DNA from: Nymphaea colorata
Lineage: Eukaryota > Streptophyta > Magnoliopsida > Nymphaeales > Nymphaeaceae
Length of the DNA: 64,000 nt
Direction of reading: 5' to 3'
NCBI RefSeq assembly: GCF_008831285.2
Contig: NC_045144.1
Coordinates: 18,801,716-18,865,715 of the forward strand
The position numbers and the translations under genes are program-made. The notes under the pieces were generated by a model that did no database searches, was not told the origin of the DNA, and was given only the letters and a program-made list of their open reading frames with translations. Shown here piece by piece: positions 52,901 through 64,000 of the stretch; the first letter of the stretch is position 1, and every line of letters starts with the position of its first letter.

Positions 52901-53484
52901 TGCTTGTGCAACTATAGAACCACAAATTTTCATGTAAACTTGCTTAGATCATCTTTGTCGGGTATCCCTTTGCATCACAAAGCAACATGATTGTATTCTG
53001 TGTGCTTCTGATATTTTTCTTAATTAATCAACTTCTTATTGCTAAAACAGCTGTCTTGCATCAACAAAGAACAGGTCGGGTCCCGGCCGCCCGAAGGCGG
53101 TCTGGTTTTGATCATTTGTTTGCGCTTAGACCTAGTCAAGCTTAGTTTTAATACAGGCCCAAGCATATGTTTTGCAACACTGAAACCACTGACCACACAG
53201 ACTGGGCTGGCTTTGTCCTTGCAGGTCGCAACCAAGCCCAACTCGGCCCCATTCTGGACCTCCAAGGATAGTGCTTAAACTAGTGAACACAAAATGTGAT
53301 TGACTATACTATAACTTTTTTATGTATTTATTACCAACAAACTGAAGGTGTAAAGAACAGGTATAACATGATCTTTTCATCTAATAACAATACCAGTTAA
53401 CATAGTATTTCTCTTGATCTTTTCTGATTAAATTGCCAATGGTTTCATGCACTGCTGATTCATGACAAACACATATATATCAAC

Positions 53485-53531
<47 letters not shown>

Positions 53532-53940
53532 TACTGGTCATTGATGGCAAATCTAATGCCAGTTTATTCTCCTATCTTGTGTAAAGCAGCTCCCAAATGT
53601 TCTGGGCCTGACCTTTGGAACAACCCAGATGGCCTTGTATCTGTACTACAAGAACAAGTCTCCCATTGTAACAGACGAGAAGCTGCCTGAACAAGCTGTG
53701 TCCGTGAATCTGAGGGGAGGCTCAGAAGTTTATCCAGTCAATACCAAGGCTGACGAAGCCGAGAAGCTCGCTGAGGTCCGCCTCGAAGTGGAACGGCCGG
53801 AGACAGAAGCTCCTCCTGATCTTGAGAGCATTGCAGCTCAGCCTCAACTCAGGGAAGTAGAGGTGGTTACTGCTCTGCATCCCATTAGAGAACTAGAGGT
53901 GGTGACAGTGCCTGCACTCAGGGCAGTGGCGGTGGCCTAG
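49936..53940 (+). CDS. SWEET: SWEET sugar transporter, clade III
   Basis: Six exons, 49936-49978, 50207-50243, 50389-50599, 50679-50840, 51521-51640 and 53590-53940, join in phase to 307 aa. There are two three-helix MtN3 repeats linked by a single helix. The four hinge prolines are P26, P46, P147 and P164, and the central asparagines are N74 and N194. Pocket residues V22, S53, V143 and S174 match those recalled for sucrose-transporting AtSWEET13. [16 protein letters not shown] and [10 protein letters not shown] are clade III hallmarks. Such proteins carry sucrose passively across the plasma membrane in phloem loading, nectar and seed filling. The cytosolic tail from about 215 is long, acidic and then valine-rich, with a repeated [16 protein letters not shown] motif. 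Intron 5 (1.95 kb) contains a SINE. Confidence 0.95.
51887..52106 (-). mobile_element. tRNA-derived SINE, family A, copy 3, in SWEET intron 5
   Basis: Inverted relative to SWEET. On the minus strand it starts gtggcgcactgggtggcaag, has the B-box-like ttgggtttaaatcct, and ends aaaaccactcacctttt followed by an A-rich tail (T run at 51887-51896 on the plus strand). The block order matches 13201-13401 and 35436-35648, with more divergence. Confidence 0.75.
53485..53529. repeat. (TA)n(TG)n microsatellite at the end of SWEET intron 5
   Basis: TA run followed by 15 TG units, ending 60 bp before the exon 6 acceptor at 53589. TG runs near acceptors can affect splicing in animals; relevance here is unknown. 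Confidence 0.95.
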
Positions 53941-56900
53941 ACCAGTAGATCATCAGGCTATGCATGTCCCTTGGGATGGCCACACCAAGGTTCATGCAGA
54001 GAAAACTGAAGAACTGGCTTCTTCCTTTTGGGGGAAGAGTTGGGGAGGCTTGGATGTGAAGTTTGTATGGTGTTGGAGGGATGGGTGCATATTGTTGGTA
54101 ATGCATGTATGAAATAATTTACATTGTAGGTTAGAGCTTGGCAGCCATGCAACAAGCTTTGTATCACTTTGGTTTTGTGATTGTGATGTTTGGATATGTG
54201 TCTTTATGTGATCAGACTATATATTAATGTTTATTCCTTTGCCTTATGGGTTTACTTCTTGATCTTCATCATCATCTTTTTTTACTATATGTTAATGCTA
54301 GTTCCTTTCATGAATTCGCTTCTTCTTCATCATCTTCTTTTTTCGAAGTCTGGAGAGTGCACCATGGTTGTTGGACAATTTACCATCTAGATCTACACGA
54401 ATTGGTTAAATTTATCTTAATAAATATATATTAATAGTTCATAGTCATTTATTTGTTTACATATTAGTGCCATTTAAAACGTTTAAAATTTGAAGTATCA
54501 ACGCCTTTTAGCTTGAAATTTCTGGCTCCGCCATTTTAACAATACCTCATTCACCAATCCATTAATCGACTGTAACTTTTGGGCCACATAGGTCCCATAG
54601 GGGTTTGTGAAAGATTAAACACTCCACTGCCTAGCCACGGTGTTTACATGAAGCTATATATATAAGGATTTGTGGATTTCTCCATTCATGTTAGGACAAA
54701 GAAATCTCTGACATCTCATAGCATACTGTCTGATGCATTGCATTGTCCAATAAAACTTAAGATGGCCGGAGGATTTCAGCTCATTTACATATAAGTATTG
54801 TAAATTCCTTGTGTTTCCTATGAGTTTGTTTATTCATCAACTTAATTTTTTGTTGTGTTCCTTATGAGTTTGTTTCTTCTTCTTCTTCTTCTTCTTCTTC
54901 TACATGATTGTTCCACAAGCCCTTCCTAATATAGCAAAAAATGATTGGGCCGTATAGGTTCCGTAGGTGTTTGCAAGAGATTGAATTCTCCAGTATCAAT
55001 CATTCAAGCTGATGATCAAGCCTCCCCTTGCCTGCCACTAAATTATTTGGTTGGTCCGCCCTTGTTGCACTAGATTAGACAGCAATCACTAATGATATAG
55101 TGGCAAATTGCTAACAATGATTGTGTTTTTTGCTAGCATCAGCACCTGAGCATTCTTCTAAATGGTCCACCATATTGGTCCCTATGGGTTGACTGGACTT
55201 TTCATTTTGACTATCAAAAATTTAAGCTTGCATTTGATTCTCTGCGGTTCTTAGATCCAAAAGAATTTCAAATCCATGATAGCTGTTCTCCATAGTTGTG
55301 TCAAGCAGTTGTGTCGAACTTGAAATCCGCAGATGAGTGATCCGTAGTAATCAAACGCGGCCGAATTGTCTCTGTATTTGTATGTGTTGGTGTGCATAGA
55401 GAGGAAGAGATTGTTCAAGCAATCAAAGTTTTGGATCAGTGTCAGTATACCATTCATTTTTAACATTTCCATTATTTCTTTACAATTTACCTTATAACTA
55501 GATCTGAACCATAAATTTTAAACATTATGGAATCCATAAATCTTTTTTCAACATTGTCGAATAATTGGGAGCATTTTCAACAAATATGCTTTACCATGAA
55601 GTCATTTTTCTTGACCAAGATTAATTGTCTCCAGTATTTCTCAGAGGATGTTTGCTTACGTAGATGACCGAGTTTTAGGGATTATAGTCTCTCCATGTCT
55701 TCAGAAGTTGTTTGAAAGCTGGAACACTTTATAAGAGTCTCATAAATCTATCCCAAAGATTGAAGCAAATTCATAAAACACCAGAACTAGTTCAATGAAT
55801 CTGTCTCAATTTTGGCGGTAGATTTATAAAACACTTACAAAGTATCCCTACTGCCAAACATGATGATCATATACACATCCTTTTTATACTTGAAGCACAT
55901 GTAAAACATGATGTGTCAATTTGATGTGATCTAACATTGCATTATGTGAAAGGCAAGGCAAGCTATCGGTTTCGGTCCCGAACACAATAAAAGTGTTTGG
56001 GGGCATCTAACAATAGGATCATAAATATGTTCCAATGATTGTTTCATTTAGATTCATATAATTTCAGAACATAGTGTTCCATGAATTTGTCTCAATCATG
56101 AAACATTGTATTAGTACCCGCCTTTGAGCGCTTGAAATGGACAAAATGACCTCGACATCAGAAAGTCAAAAAAGAAAATGACTGTTGACACAATTGTACA
56201 AGTGGCAAGCTCCCCTGTGATCTATACTAGTGACTCAAGGAAACAAGTAGTGGTTTTTCTTTTTTTCAAACAGATAAAGCACATTTGGAGTGGAAGACTA
56301 GCACACATTAATTTAACCTATTATATCTACAATTACATCATCTTTGCTATAATTATTGGGGGCACTAGTTTAACCTTCCATACCTTTAGGCAACTTCAAT
56401 GATTTTCTCTACACCAGCCCACATAATTCCTTGATTTTACATATTCATAACTTCAATGATTTTCTCTTTCATATATATTCATGCTCCTAAGAATCTAAAA
56501 TCGTTTAAATTAGTGTCCGTCAACCTAAAATTTCTGGCTCCGCCACCGCTTAATAGCTGGAGTTGGGCCGGGACTCGTATTGAGCATGCAATCTACTGGC
56601 TAGAGCTCTCCTTGATTATGCTGGCCCTTGAAATTAAGCTCAAGCTCCCAATTGTTCATCTATATGGGTGTAGTTTTAAAGAACTTCTTGAGCTTAGAGA
56701 ACTTATAGACTCAAGCTATACACAGAAGCCCATCTAAAAGATTCGCATTTATGAGTAAAATCATGGAAAGATAAAAAGAAAGATGTCTAAGATCTGTTTG
56801 AAATCTATCAATGTTTGCCATCAGCTATATATTATACATTTCGAACATATAAGTTTTTCTATGTCCATCTCTTTAATGAATGTTCAAAGTTGAATTCAAT

Positions 56901-57239
56901 CATCGAATGCGACCCGATATATAACTTGACCAGCTATTGCTAAATCATCTAAACCACATTTACATAATCAAAATTTGACTGATCACAATAACCTGGAACA
57001 CAATTCTAAAGTGCACTTATCCCTAATCTTTTTTGCAGAAGCACTCACTAAAAAAGGGAAAAGTTCTGCATTTGGGTCCCTCCTAGCACCACCACCTATA
57101 AGTGCAAACGGTTCGGACTCGTGTCGGATCCATAACTTACCACGTTCAGTTTAATTGGGTTTTGATTCAATCATTATTGCAACTGAATTATAATTTGATA
57201 TGGGTAAGATCAGAGTTCTAACTCTGATCCAAGTTCTTT
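53941..57239. other. SWEET 3' flank and gene-free region
   Basis: The SWEET 3' UTR probably covers about 250-300 bases after the stop. A (TTC)n run lies at 54872-54900. No other gene is recognised. Confidence 0.55.
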
Positions 57240-57325
57240 GATATTCAACCAACAAGTGATGCGCCTCGGTTTTACCTCAAATTTGAGTGACCCTTACTCC
57301 TAAAGTTCAGAGCTGCATCGGTGTC
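57240..57325 (-). repeat. Inverted copy of the repeat at 38785-38840
   Basis: On the minus strand, gaggtaaaaccgaggcgcat and ttggttgaa match gaggtacaaccgaggcgcat and ctggttgaa at 38797-38830. It is a short conserved part of a dispersed repeat. Confidence 0.5.
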
Positions 57326-57674
57326 AGGTAGTGAGATTTTCACGTGTTTCAGACTCGTATTTTAAATTCAAATACCTTGATCATATGTTTTTCATGTGGT
57401 TGGTTTTTTTTTTTTCTTTGAAATTTAATTAAATGAGTTTCGTTTCAAATTTGATCATACCAACTCAATGACATCCCCACTAGTGTCAATTCCACGGCCA
57501 AAACCCACTTTTGAGTTAGATGCCCATACGCTTCTTCATGGTATTTTAAGGATTGTATGGTGGTAGGTTTGGCTCAAAGCTGCCACGTCACAGGGACACT
57601 TTTTTTTCGGGACACGTCATTTCGGCTGCACTTAACACATGTACCGCGACGCTAAACAAATTTTTTTGTATTTT

Positions 57675-57683
57675 ATACATACA

Positions 57684-57718
<35 letters not shown>
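57675..57718. repeat. (CATA)n microsatellite
   Basis: Ten tetranucleotide units ending in a short TA run. Confidence 0.95.
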
Positions 57719-59325
57719 TCTCCAACCTGGATCTCCATCCAATCATAATTGTTCAAGAAGGATTTCTCTGTTCAAACTTAAATGGAGAAATCCATAAAAT
57801 GATTTTGATATCGTTATGTATCAATTTATACTGATGGTCATTTTTATTTAGAATATCTTAAACTGATTTAAAAAGATGAAATATAAAAGTACATACTTGT
57901 TCTATTAATGGAAAGGGAATTACCCCAGCCCAATTGCATCGGAAAATACGAAGGTATCTTGTATCCGGTATATTGGCTTACATATCCCCCTCTCCCCTTC
58001 AACCATTTTTTTTTTATTTACATGTAAATTTTAAAAAAATTTAATTACGCTATATAAATTTTTTGAAAATGACATTCATAATTTAGCCTCCATCATGAAA
58101 AATTTTTAAATGCCTCTTCTTGCAACTTGTACGTTTTCAAAAGGGGATTTATGAATTACCAGAACAATAAAATATCTTGGTTGAAATTTAAAGAAATTAT
58201 ATTTATATGAACAGAAAATTAAATAGTTTTTTAAACGTCTTATCAATATTATTTTCTTTCATTAAGCATGCGTCTGTGAATTATTTTGCAAAATTAGATA
58301 GTTATTTGTAATCTTTCAAATGTAAGCATTTATATTTAAAGATATTGACAGTTACTTCTAAATTCATTATGAGAAAACTAAGCTAGAGATAAATGTTTAA
58401 AAAAAAAATTGATGTTCTAGTTTTTAGAGTTCGGTCGTATATTACTACCATGGAAAGAGAGAATGGTGGGCTGCCAACTTATCTCCCCATGCGTTTTCTT
58501 AAATGTTTAGTGGTTTGCATCACGAGTGCATCTGCCATACTCGGTCGTCTTGATTCATGACTTTTTATTTCATTATCATTTTTTTCTATTTTTATTTCTT
58601 AAAGTTTTATTATCAATTTAATTATTGTTCAGAAGAAGGTAACATATATTAGATTTATCCTCATGGATCAACCCTTAAACAAAAAGGAAAAAAATATGAG
58701 TTTTTAAATGTGTTTATGTGTGTGTGTGTGTGTATCAACTTATTGGTCACAAGACTCGTTGATTGAGCCCCCATAAGCAAAGAAGAAAAAATAGGAGTTT
58801 TAAAATATACATAAATTTAAAAAAATCTGTTCCTCTATGGCTGGATGAGTTTTTTTTTTAACTTTGCGTCCCTAAAACCCACTACAAAGGATGCATTTGC
58901 AGCGATTGAGTGCACATTTTCGAAGCTTTTAGCAATAAAAAAAAAAATCATCAGGCACAGAGGTAGCCGGCTGTGTGAGTGTGTGTGTATTACATCATTA
59001 AGTGCACAAAACAGGACGGAAAGTATACGATCAGTGCCTCAACAGTTAATTCTCATATTAATGTTCATTGTTACACACTTAATAAAAAGTGATATTAAAA
59101 AAAAAGGTTGTTGTTCATCGTTACACATTTAATGAAGAGTGACACCAAAACAAGTTGTTTACTTGTTTATATATTATGGAACATCCAACATTGAGGCGAC
59201 ACAACTTAGGAAGAAGCTGTCATAATATATAATTTTCAGTCCGATGTGGTTTTCAACCTTATCAAGATATCGTCCTTTCTTCAAATAAACCCGTACCTCC
59301 AGCTTTTGTTCCTGTCAAATCGACA

Positions 59326-59327
<2 letters not shown>
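57719..59327. other. A+T-rich gene-free region
   Basis: No ORF with a recognisable feature; a short TG run lies near 58719. Confidence 0.6.

Positions 59328-59405
<78 letters not shown>
59328..59405. repeat. Compound (CT)n-(TA)n microsatellite
   Basis: CT units 59328-59368 followed by AT units 59369-59405. On the minus strand this is the TA-then-GA order seen at the other loci. Confidence 0.95.
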
Positions 59406-59406
<1 letters not shown>

Positions 59407-59992
59407 CATTGAGGAATAGTAGAAGTATTTGTGCAAATAGGTATAATCCATGTAACCCATTATAAACAACCAAAATGAAAAAAATTGAACATAGTAATTG
59501 AGAGTATATGAAAAGGAAACAACCTTATTTTTGTAGTTCATAGGATGCACATAATGGTTATGTGCAGAAAAGGATGAATTTATATAGTGTTTTATGGCTG
59601 CGTGGCGACTAGAACAATCGACCTGTCACTGCCTCAATGAACAGAGGAGAAGTTCCCATCATAGTTCAATATGAATCTTTATATCCTGAGATTTATGATC
59701 ATATATATATATAAAGAGAGAGATGGGGGGGTCTAAGATTTACACTTGAGCCCAAAGAGTAGCCAAACGTTATCATCTCCCCATTATTTTACACTTGATA
59801 AGGAGTTTGGCGTCCACCCTCTCTCCCTGTCTCTGTCAATGAGCATGGGAGATTATCGGGCTGTTTCTTGTGTTTTAATATGTCACCAAAGCATCATCTC
59901 ATGATAATTAATTAAACCAAGCTCAAGAACCTTCATTCTTCTCAGCGCTAGGAGACAATCAGTAACAATGCATGTGCCTTTGCTGTTGCAGA

Positions 59993-60240
59993 TAGAATTC
60001 AGAGTGTTCTGCTGCCAATCTTATCTACGAGAACTGGGCACTCCAATAATCAAACAATCAGTGAGTGCGGATCGAGCACTAGTTGCAGATAACTTTCTCG
60101 AGGGATCAAATAGATCGGGAAAAGCTTGCCTTGATATAGAGGCTTTTCGGTTCAACTTTGCCTTCCAAATGCAAAGTGTGCCCACCATTTTCATTATCTT
60201 CATCTCCGCTGTATCCTAGTTTCTCTGAATTGTGACTACA
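59993..60240 (+). other. Unexplained ORF with splice-like borders
   Basis: An open frame follows a good acceptor-like sequence (tttgctgttgcag|atagaattc, junction at 59993). It carries mixed, non-repetitive residues (for example LRELGTPIIKQSVSADRAL), and stops at 60217-60219. It runs into the first unit of the 150-bp tandem array. No domain is recognised. It may be a decayed exon. Confidence 0.25.
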
Positions 60241-60630
60241 AACGTAAGATTTTTTTTGTTATTAGCACTCTTTCGCTCTCTAAAACTCTCTCTCTCTTTC
60301 ACCCTCTTGTTCTATGACTGGTTGCTAGTGAATGCCCACCATTTTCATTATCTTCATCTCCACTGTTTCTTAGTTTCTCTGAATTGTGACTACCAACGTA
60401 AGATCTTTTGTTATCAGCACTCGTTCTCTCTCTGTGCCTTCCTCTCTTTCTCCCTCTTGTTTTACAACTCGTTGGTAGTTAATGCCCACCATTTTCATTA
60501 TCTTCATCTCCACTGTCCCCTAGTTTCTCTGAATTATGACTACCAACGTAAGATTGTTTGTTATTAGCGCTCTTTCTCTCTCTAAGCCTCTCTCTTTTTC
60601 TCGCTCTTGTTCTAGGACTCGTTGGTAGTG
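60179..60630 (+). repeat. Three-copy tandem array of about 150-bp units
   Basis: Units start tgcccaccattttcattatc at 60179, 60333 and 60483 (periods 154 and 150). Each has the same order: ttcatctccRctgt, tagtttctctgaattRtgac, tacMaacgtaagat, a CT-rich stretch, tcttgttYtaNgactNgttg and gtagt. Confidence 0.92.
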
Positions 60631-61316
60631 CTGAATTCTGAATTTCAGCTGCTAATTTGTCTTGATCAAGAGAACATTGGTGCAAAAGATGTGGCTTCTT
60701 ACTCTTATTCACATTCATCACTATGATTTTGTTAGTCAATACTTGTCATTATGGTAGGGACGATTTACGTGCATTTTCATGATTATCTTGCTTGACATTG
60801 CGATGACGCGATGATCCTGACAACTCTCTCTCTCTCTCTCTAGAATTAAATAGAGAATGTTGGTCCATGATAAGGAAACGATTGTTTGTTTGGAAAGGCA
60901 ACAGTACTAAGGAGGAAGATTGCGTAAGCCCATGTTAATTGGATATGAATATTCCATCATATGCAATAATGCAAGCGGGCACTAAAAAGAAGGACCGACT
61001 CTTCTTCACTTGAATCCTGCTGTCCCAATATAGTGGAGACGCCTGCAATGTCTTTTTTGAATAGAATATACGAACTGTAGTTGGTGTTCAAAAGCATGTG
61101 TTCAGCTTACAACCCTTTGTTTTTTTTTTTTTTTTTTTTTAGCGGCGCAGTGGCGGAGTTAGAAATTTAAGTCAAGGTTGCCTGGTTTGTAGGAGTGATA
61201 CGATAGAGCAAGGGTTTTTTTTTTTCTTGGAGCTTTTTTCTTTTAAATATCTTATTTTTTTAACGGCTGATTGAGAAAGAGAAGAACCCATAAGTTTTGG
61301 GCATTGGTTGTGGGTA
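60631..61316. other. Intergenic region, no gene recognised
   Basis: A 20-base T run lies near 61120-61140. Nothing else is supported. Confidence 0.6.
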
Positions 61317-61508
61317 AGCCTGGGCACCGGGCTGGGCCACCTCTGAATACTCGATACTCGGCTCCACTCTGGCCAAGGCCTGAAAAAAAAGGACACCAAG
61401 CCGGCCTGATAATCTATCGAGCCCGCTAGCCCGACCTTGGGTTTTAATGGTCAGGCTGGGCCTGGGTTTCGGGTGTCAGGTAAGGCGGGCTGGTCCGATG
61501 CCCAAGCT
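61317..61508. mobile_element. TA-flanked element, GGCCCG type
   Basis: The left end is agcctgggcaccgggctggg. The right end on the other strand is agcttgggcatcggaccagc, a strong imperfect inverted repeat. TA flanks both ends (61315-61316, 61509-61510). The 192-bp interior is GC-rich (ccaagccggcctg, gagcccgctagcccgacc). Confidence 0.6.
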
Positions 61509-61510
61509 TA

Positions 61511-63878
61511 GTTGTGGGATAGGATGGCCTACCTTAAGGTGATCTAATATCACTAAAGATCTCAAATAAGAAGATTTGAAATCAAACACCTGTACCCATC
61601 CTCTTCCTTCCAACACAACCAAAAAAAAAAAATCCGAGCTCAATTGAGGCTTTGTTCACATACTAACATTCTCAAATCTTCTTTTTTATATAGTACTGAA
61701 ATCTGGTGTTTGCTTCCTTTATGTGTCCCACATAAAAGGAATCTTATATCAGAGTGTGTGCATATGTTTGACCAGTGGCAGAGCCAAGATTTGTTAGATG
61801 AAAGGCATTAGAGTCACAAGTTCATTTCTGAAGTGACACCCATGTAATTTTTAAATCATCTTAATTTAATTTTGAAGTCTTTTAATTGGAATTTTGATAA
61901 GCTGGTGTAGGCAGTAGCCCACACAAACCCCCATGTATTTCCGCCGCTATTTTTGACCCTACATGCTCGCAAATATTCAACTACTGATACAGTCTTGCCC
62001 CCATTTTTCTTTTTGCCTTTATAGAAGAGGGGTTTTCTCAAGGGTGATTTGGTCATTTCATGTCTCCAAACATGTAACTTCATTTTCATTCACATCCAAA
62101 TTCAATCTGATTGCTTAATCGGATAATAAATTTTTTATTTGTGTTTGAATTTTTCAAAACGGTTCAGTCAGATATCAAATCCAAATCGGATTTATTTATA
62201 TCATTGTTGTCAACATATAAAATGGGCGAGAGATAGAAAGAGAGAGACATAAAACTTATAACCCCTTGATATAACACATTAAACATCTCATGATATGAGA
62301 ATAAATATAATTAAAATATAAAAAACATTATAAAGTTACAAAGAAAAAAAAAATGAAGTGAACAATATTAGCTAGATTTATCAAAATGAGTGAGCAACAG
62401 TCCTGAAATTGGCCGATTTGAATTAAAGTGGTAAGATAGTGACTCAAAACTCGCATTTTAATTTTTCCAAAAAAATAGGCCGAGTATTGCTGACACTCAA
62501 ACAGTCATGTGGTGAATGTTTACACCATAGATTGAGCTCTTCCATTGTGTGTTTGAGACACTCTGTCCAGCCCAAACAAACATGGTTAAAGATAACTCCA
62601 GTAACGATGGATGTGCGACACTCAAGTTAAAGGATGCACCATAAACCATGGTAGAAATAGAAAAATTAGAAGGGTCACCTGTTTAGAAACATTTATATTT
62701 GAATGGGTACTTATATATGTATGAAAATAAATATTAAATTTGTCAATACAAAAATATAGTGAATTTTAAAGAGCTTGTGTGGGCAACTGCCTACATGTGG
62801 GTACGCCATCGACCATAAACCACGCAAGTTCCAATGCAACCCTAGATCAACAAGGGAAAGGGGGTAGTCTCGCCTCTTGCAAACAGCCACTCTGTCCAGC
62901 CCAAACAAACATGCCTAAAGATAATCGGTGTATGTAAACGTCCTTCCTATAGTGCCTAAGAATGTCTTGAAAAGTATAACCAAGATAAATGGTTCAGTAA
63001 TTCTGATTGGACTCCGCTTTGTTGAATCCATTTCAAACCAAATCTGGGATTTGGTTCAGGTGGTAGTCATTCTAACTTGGATTCAGATCTAACAGGATCT
63101 GACCCGTATCCAATCTTTTCGCACCTCTACTTAAGCCCAGCGTGATTAATCAATTCATTAGGAATTTCCAAATCCAGATTTCACAATTCCTAATCATGTT
63201 CATCAAATAAAATTAACTTGTAATTGCATCAATAGAGGTTTGTTTGATTGGCTGTATTGACAAGTAAATAATGATGTGAACCAAATCTAAGTCCTTCATT
63301 TGCACAATTCTAATTCGTCTAATGAGATTAACTTGTATTGACATCTATAGAGATTCATTTGATGGATTGCAATTGCATGTGCATAATGAAACGAACAATA
63401 TCTAAACCCTTCACGACATTGGTTTATCTAATAAGATTTAACTTATAATTATGTCTATAAAAATTTGTTTGATTGATTGTAAGCACAAGTACATAACAAC
63501 ACGAACGACATTTAGGTCCGGTACACTTTAGCTTCATTTGTTGCCCCTGCTGGATCACAAGGATAATATCCGACATTATATTAGTTTTGTGTATGATCAT
63601 GCATAATCATTTGTCATACACAACTCAGTTAAAGAGTACGTACATAGATAAATCATAATCATGCGTGTGATGAACTTCACCGTATATCGCTTGCAATACC
63701 AAACTCAATAAAAAAAAAAAGTGTATATTAGAAGAAAAACGCCATATATCTATTATGTACATGGCTAGTGTATACTTCCGGCCACGTTTTGCTACTTTTT
63801 TGCTTGACTGGTATCCCAGTCACTTGAAGGAGATACATATCCAGGCTTCTCAGGGAGCAGATCAGGTCACCTGGTGGG
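61511..63878. other. Gene-free region with repeat fragments
   Basis: The segment 62090-62222 (tcagtcagatatcaaatcc ... ttgttgtcaacatat) is a fragment of the CGGATTCAGAT type ending in its gtcaacata terminus. Smaller traces are at 63040-63130. There is no gene. Confidence 0.45.
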
Positions 63879-63880
63879 TA

Positions 63881-64000
63881 GGGCTGCACAACAAGCTGAG
63901 CCAACTCGAGCTTGACTCGAACTCATTCGAAAAAATTCGGCTCGTGCTCTATTCGTTTATAAGTGAGCCGAGTTTGAGCTTACAAAGATACTTGAAATGA
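63881..64000. mobile_element. TA-flanked element, CTCGAG type, cut by the window end
   Basis: It begins gggctgcacaacaagctgag after TA (63879-63880). It continues with actcgagcttgactcgaact and gagccgagtttgagctt. The end matches 42207-42634; the right terminus lies outside the window. Confidence 0.6.

Overview
This is nuclear DNA from a flowering plant. The evidence is split genes with GT-AG introns, plant-specific families (clade III SWEET, RLCK-VII kinase, DRB2-type protein), SINEs with pol III-like boxes, a TRIM-like element and long (TA)n/(GA)n microsatellites. The species cannot be fixed from sequence alone. Exon 1 of the dienoyl-CoA isomerase gene is strikingly GC-rich, which also occurs in monocots and some early-diverging angiosperms.

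Six protein-coding genes can be assembled exon by exon, with reading phase checked across every junction. They are TIM8 (+, 1671-3041); a DRB2-like double-stranded RNA-binding protein (-, 10735-9002); an RLCK-VII/PBL-type kinase (-, 20727-14856); a DHHC S-acyltransferase close to Arabidopsis PAT08 (-, 33642-27033); the peroxisomal dienoyl-CoA isomerase DCI1 (-, 41826-40167); and a clade III SWEET sugar transporter (+, 49936-53940). All six look intact. They share no pathway, and the order is that of ordinary plant euchromatin.

The space between genes is repeat-rich. There are at least three SINE-like families with repeated copies, one of them with a copy inside SWEET intron 5. There is a TRIM-like mini-retrotransposon at 43432-43891, a possible solo LTR at 737-1157, several minisatellites, and compound (TA)n-(GA)n microsatellites. 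Gene deserts are 3.1-9.0, 11.3-14.8, 20.8-27.0, 33.7-40.1, 41.9-49.9 and 54.0-64.0 kb; only short unrecognised ORFs occur there.

The most interesting repeat signal is a group of 190-520 bp elements at about 0.3, 12.3, 23.2, 25.2, 42.2, 61.3 and 63.9 kb. Most have short inverted termini and TA on both flanks. Their interiors are built from degenerate, nearly palindromic words (CTCGAG/GAGCTC, CGGATTCAGAT, or GGCCCG/CGGGCC). Several unrelated interiors share termini close to GGGNTGNNNA. This suggests a common mobilisation mechanism, but that is inference.
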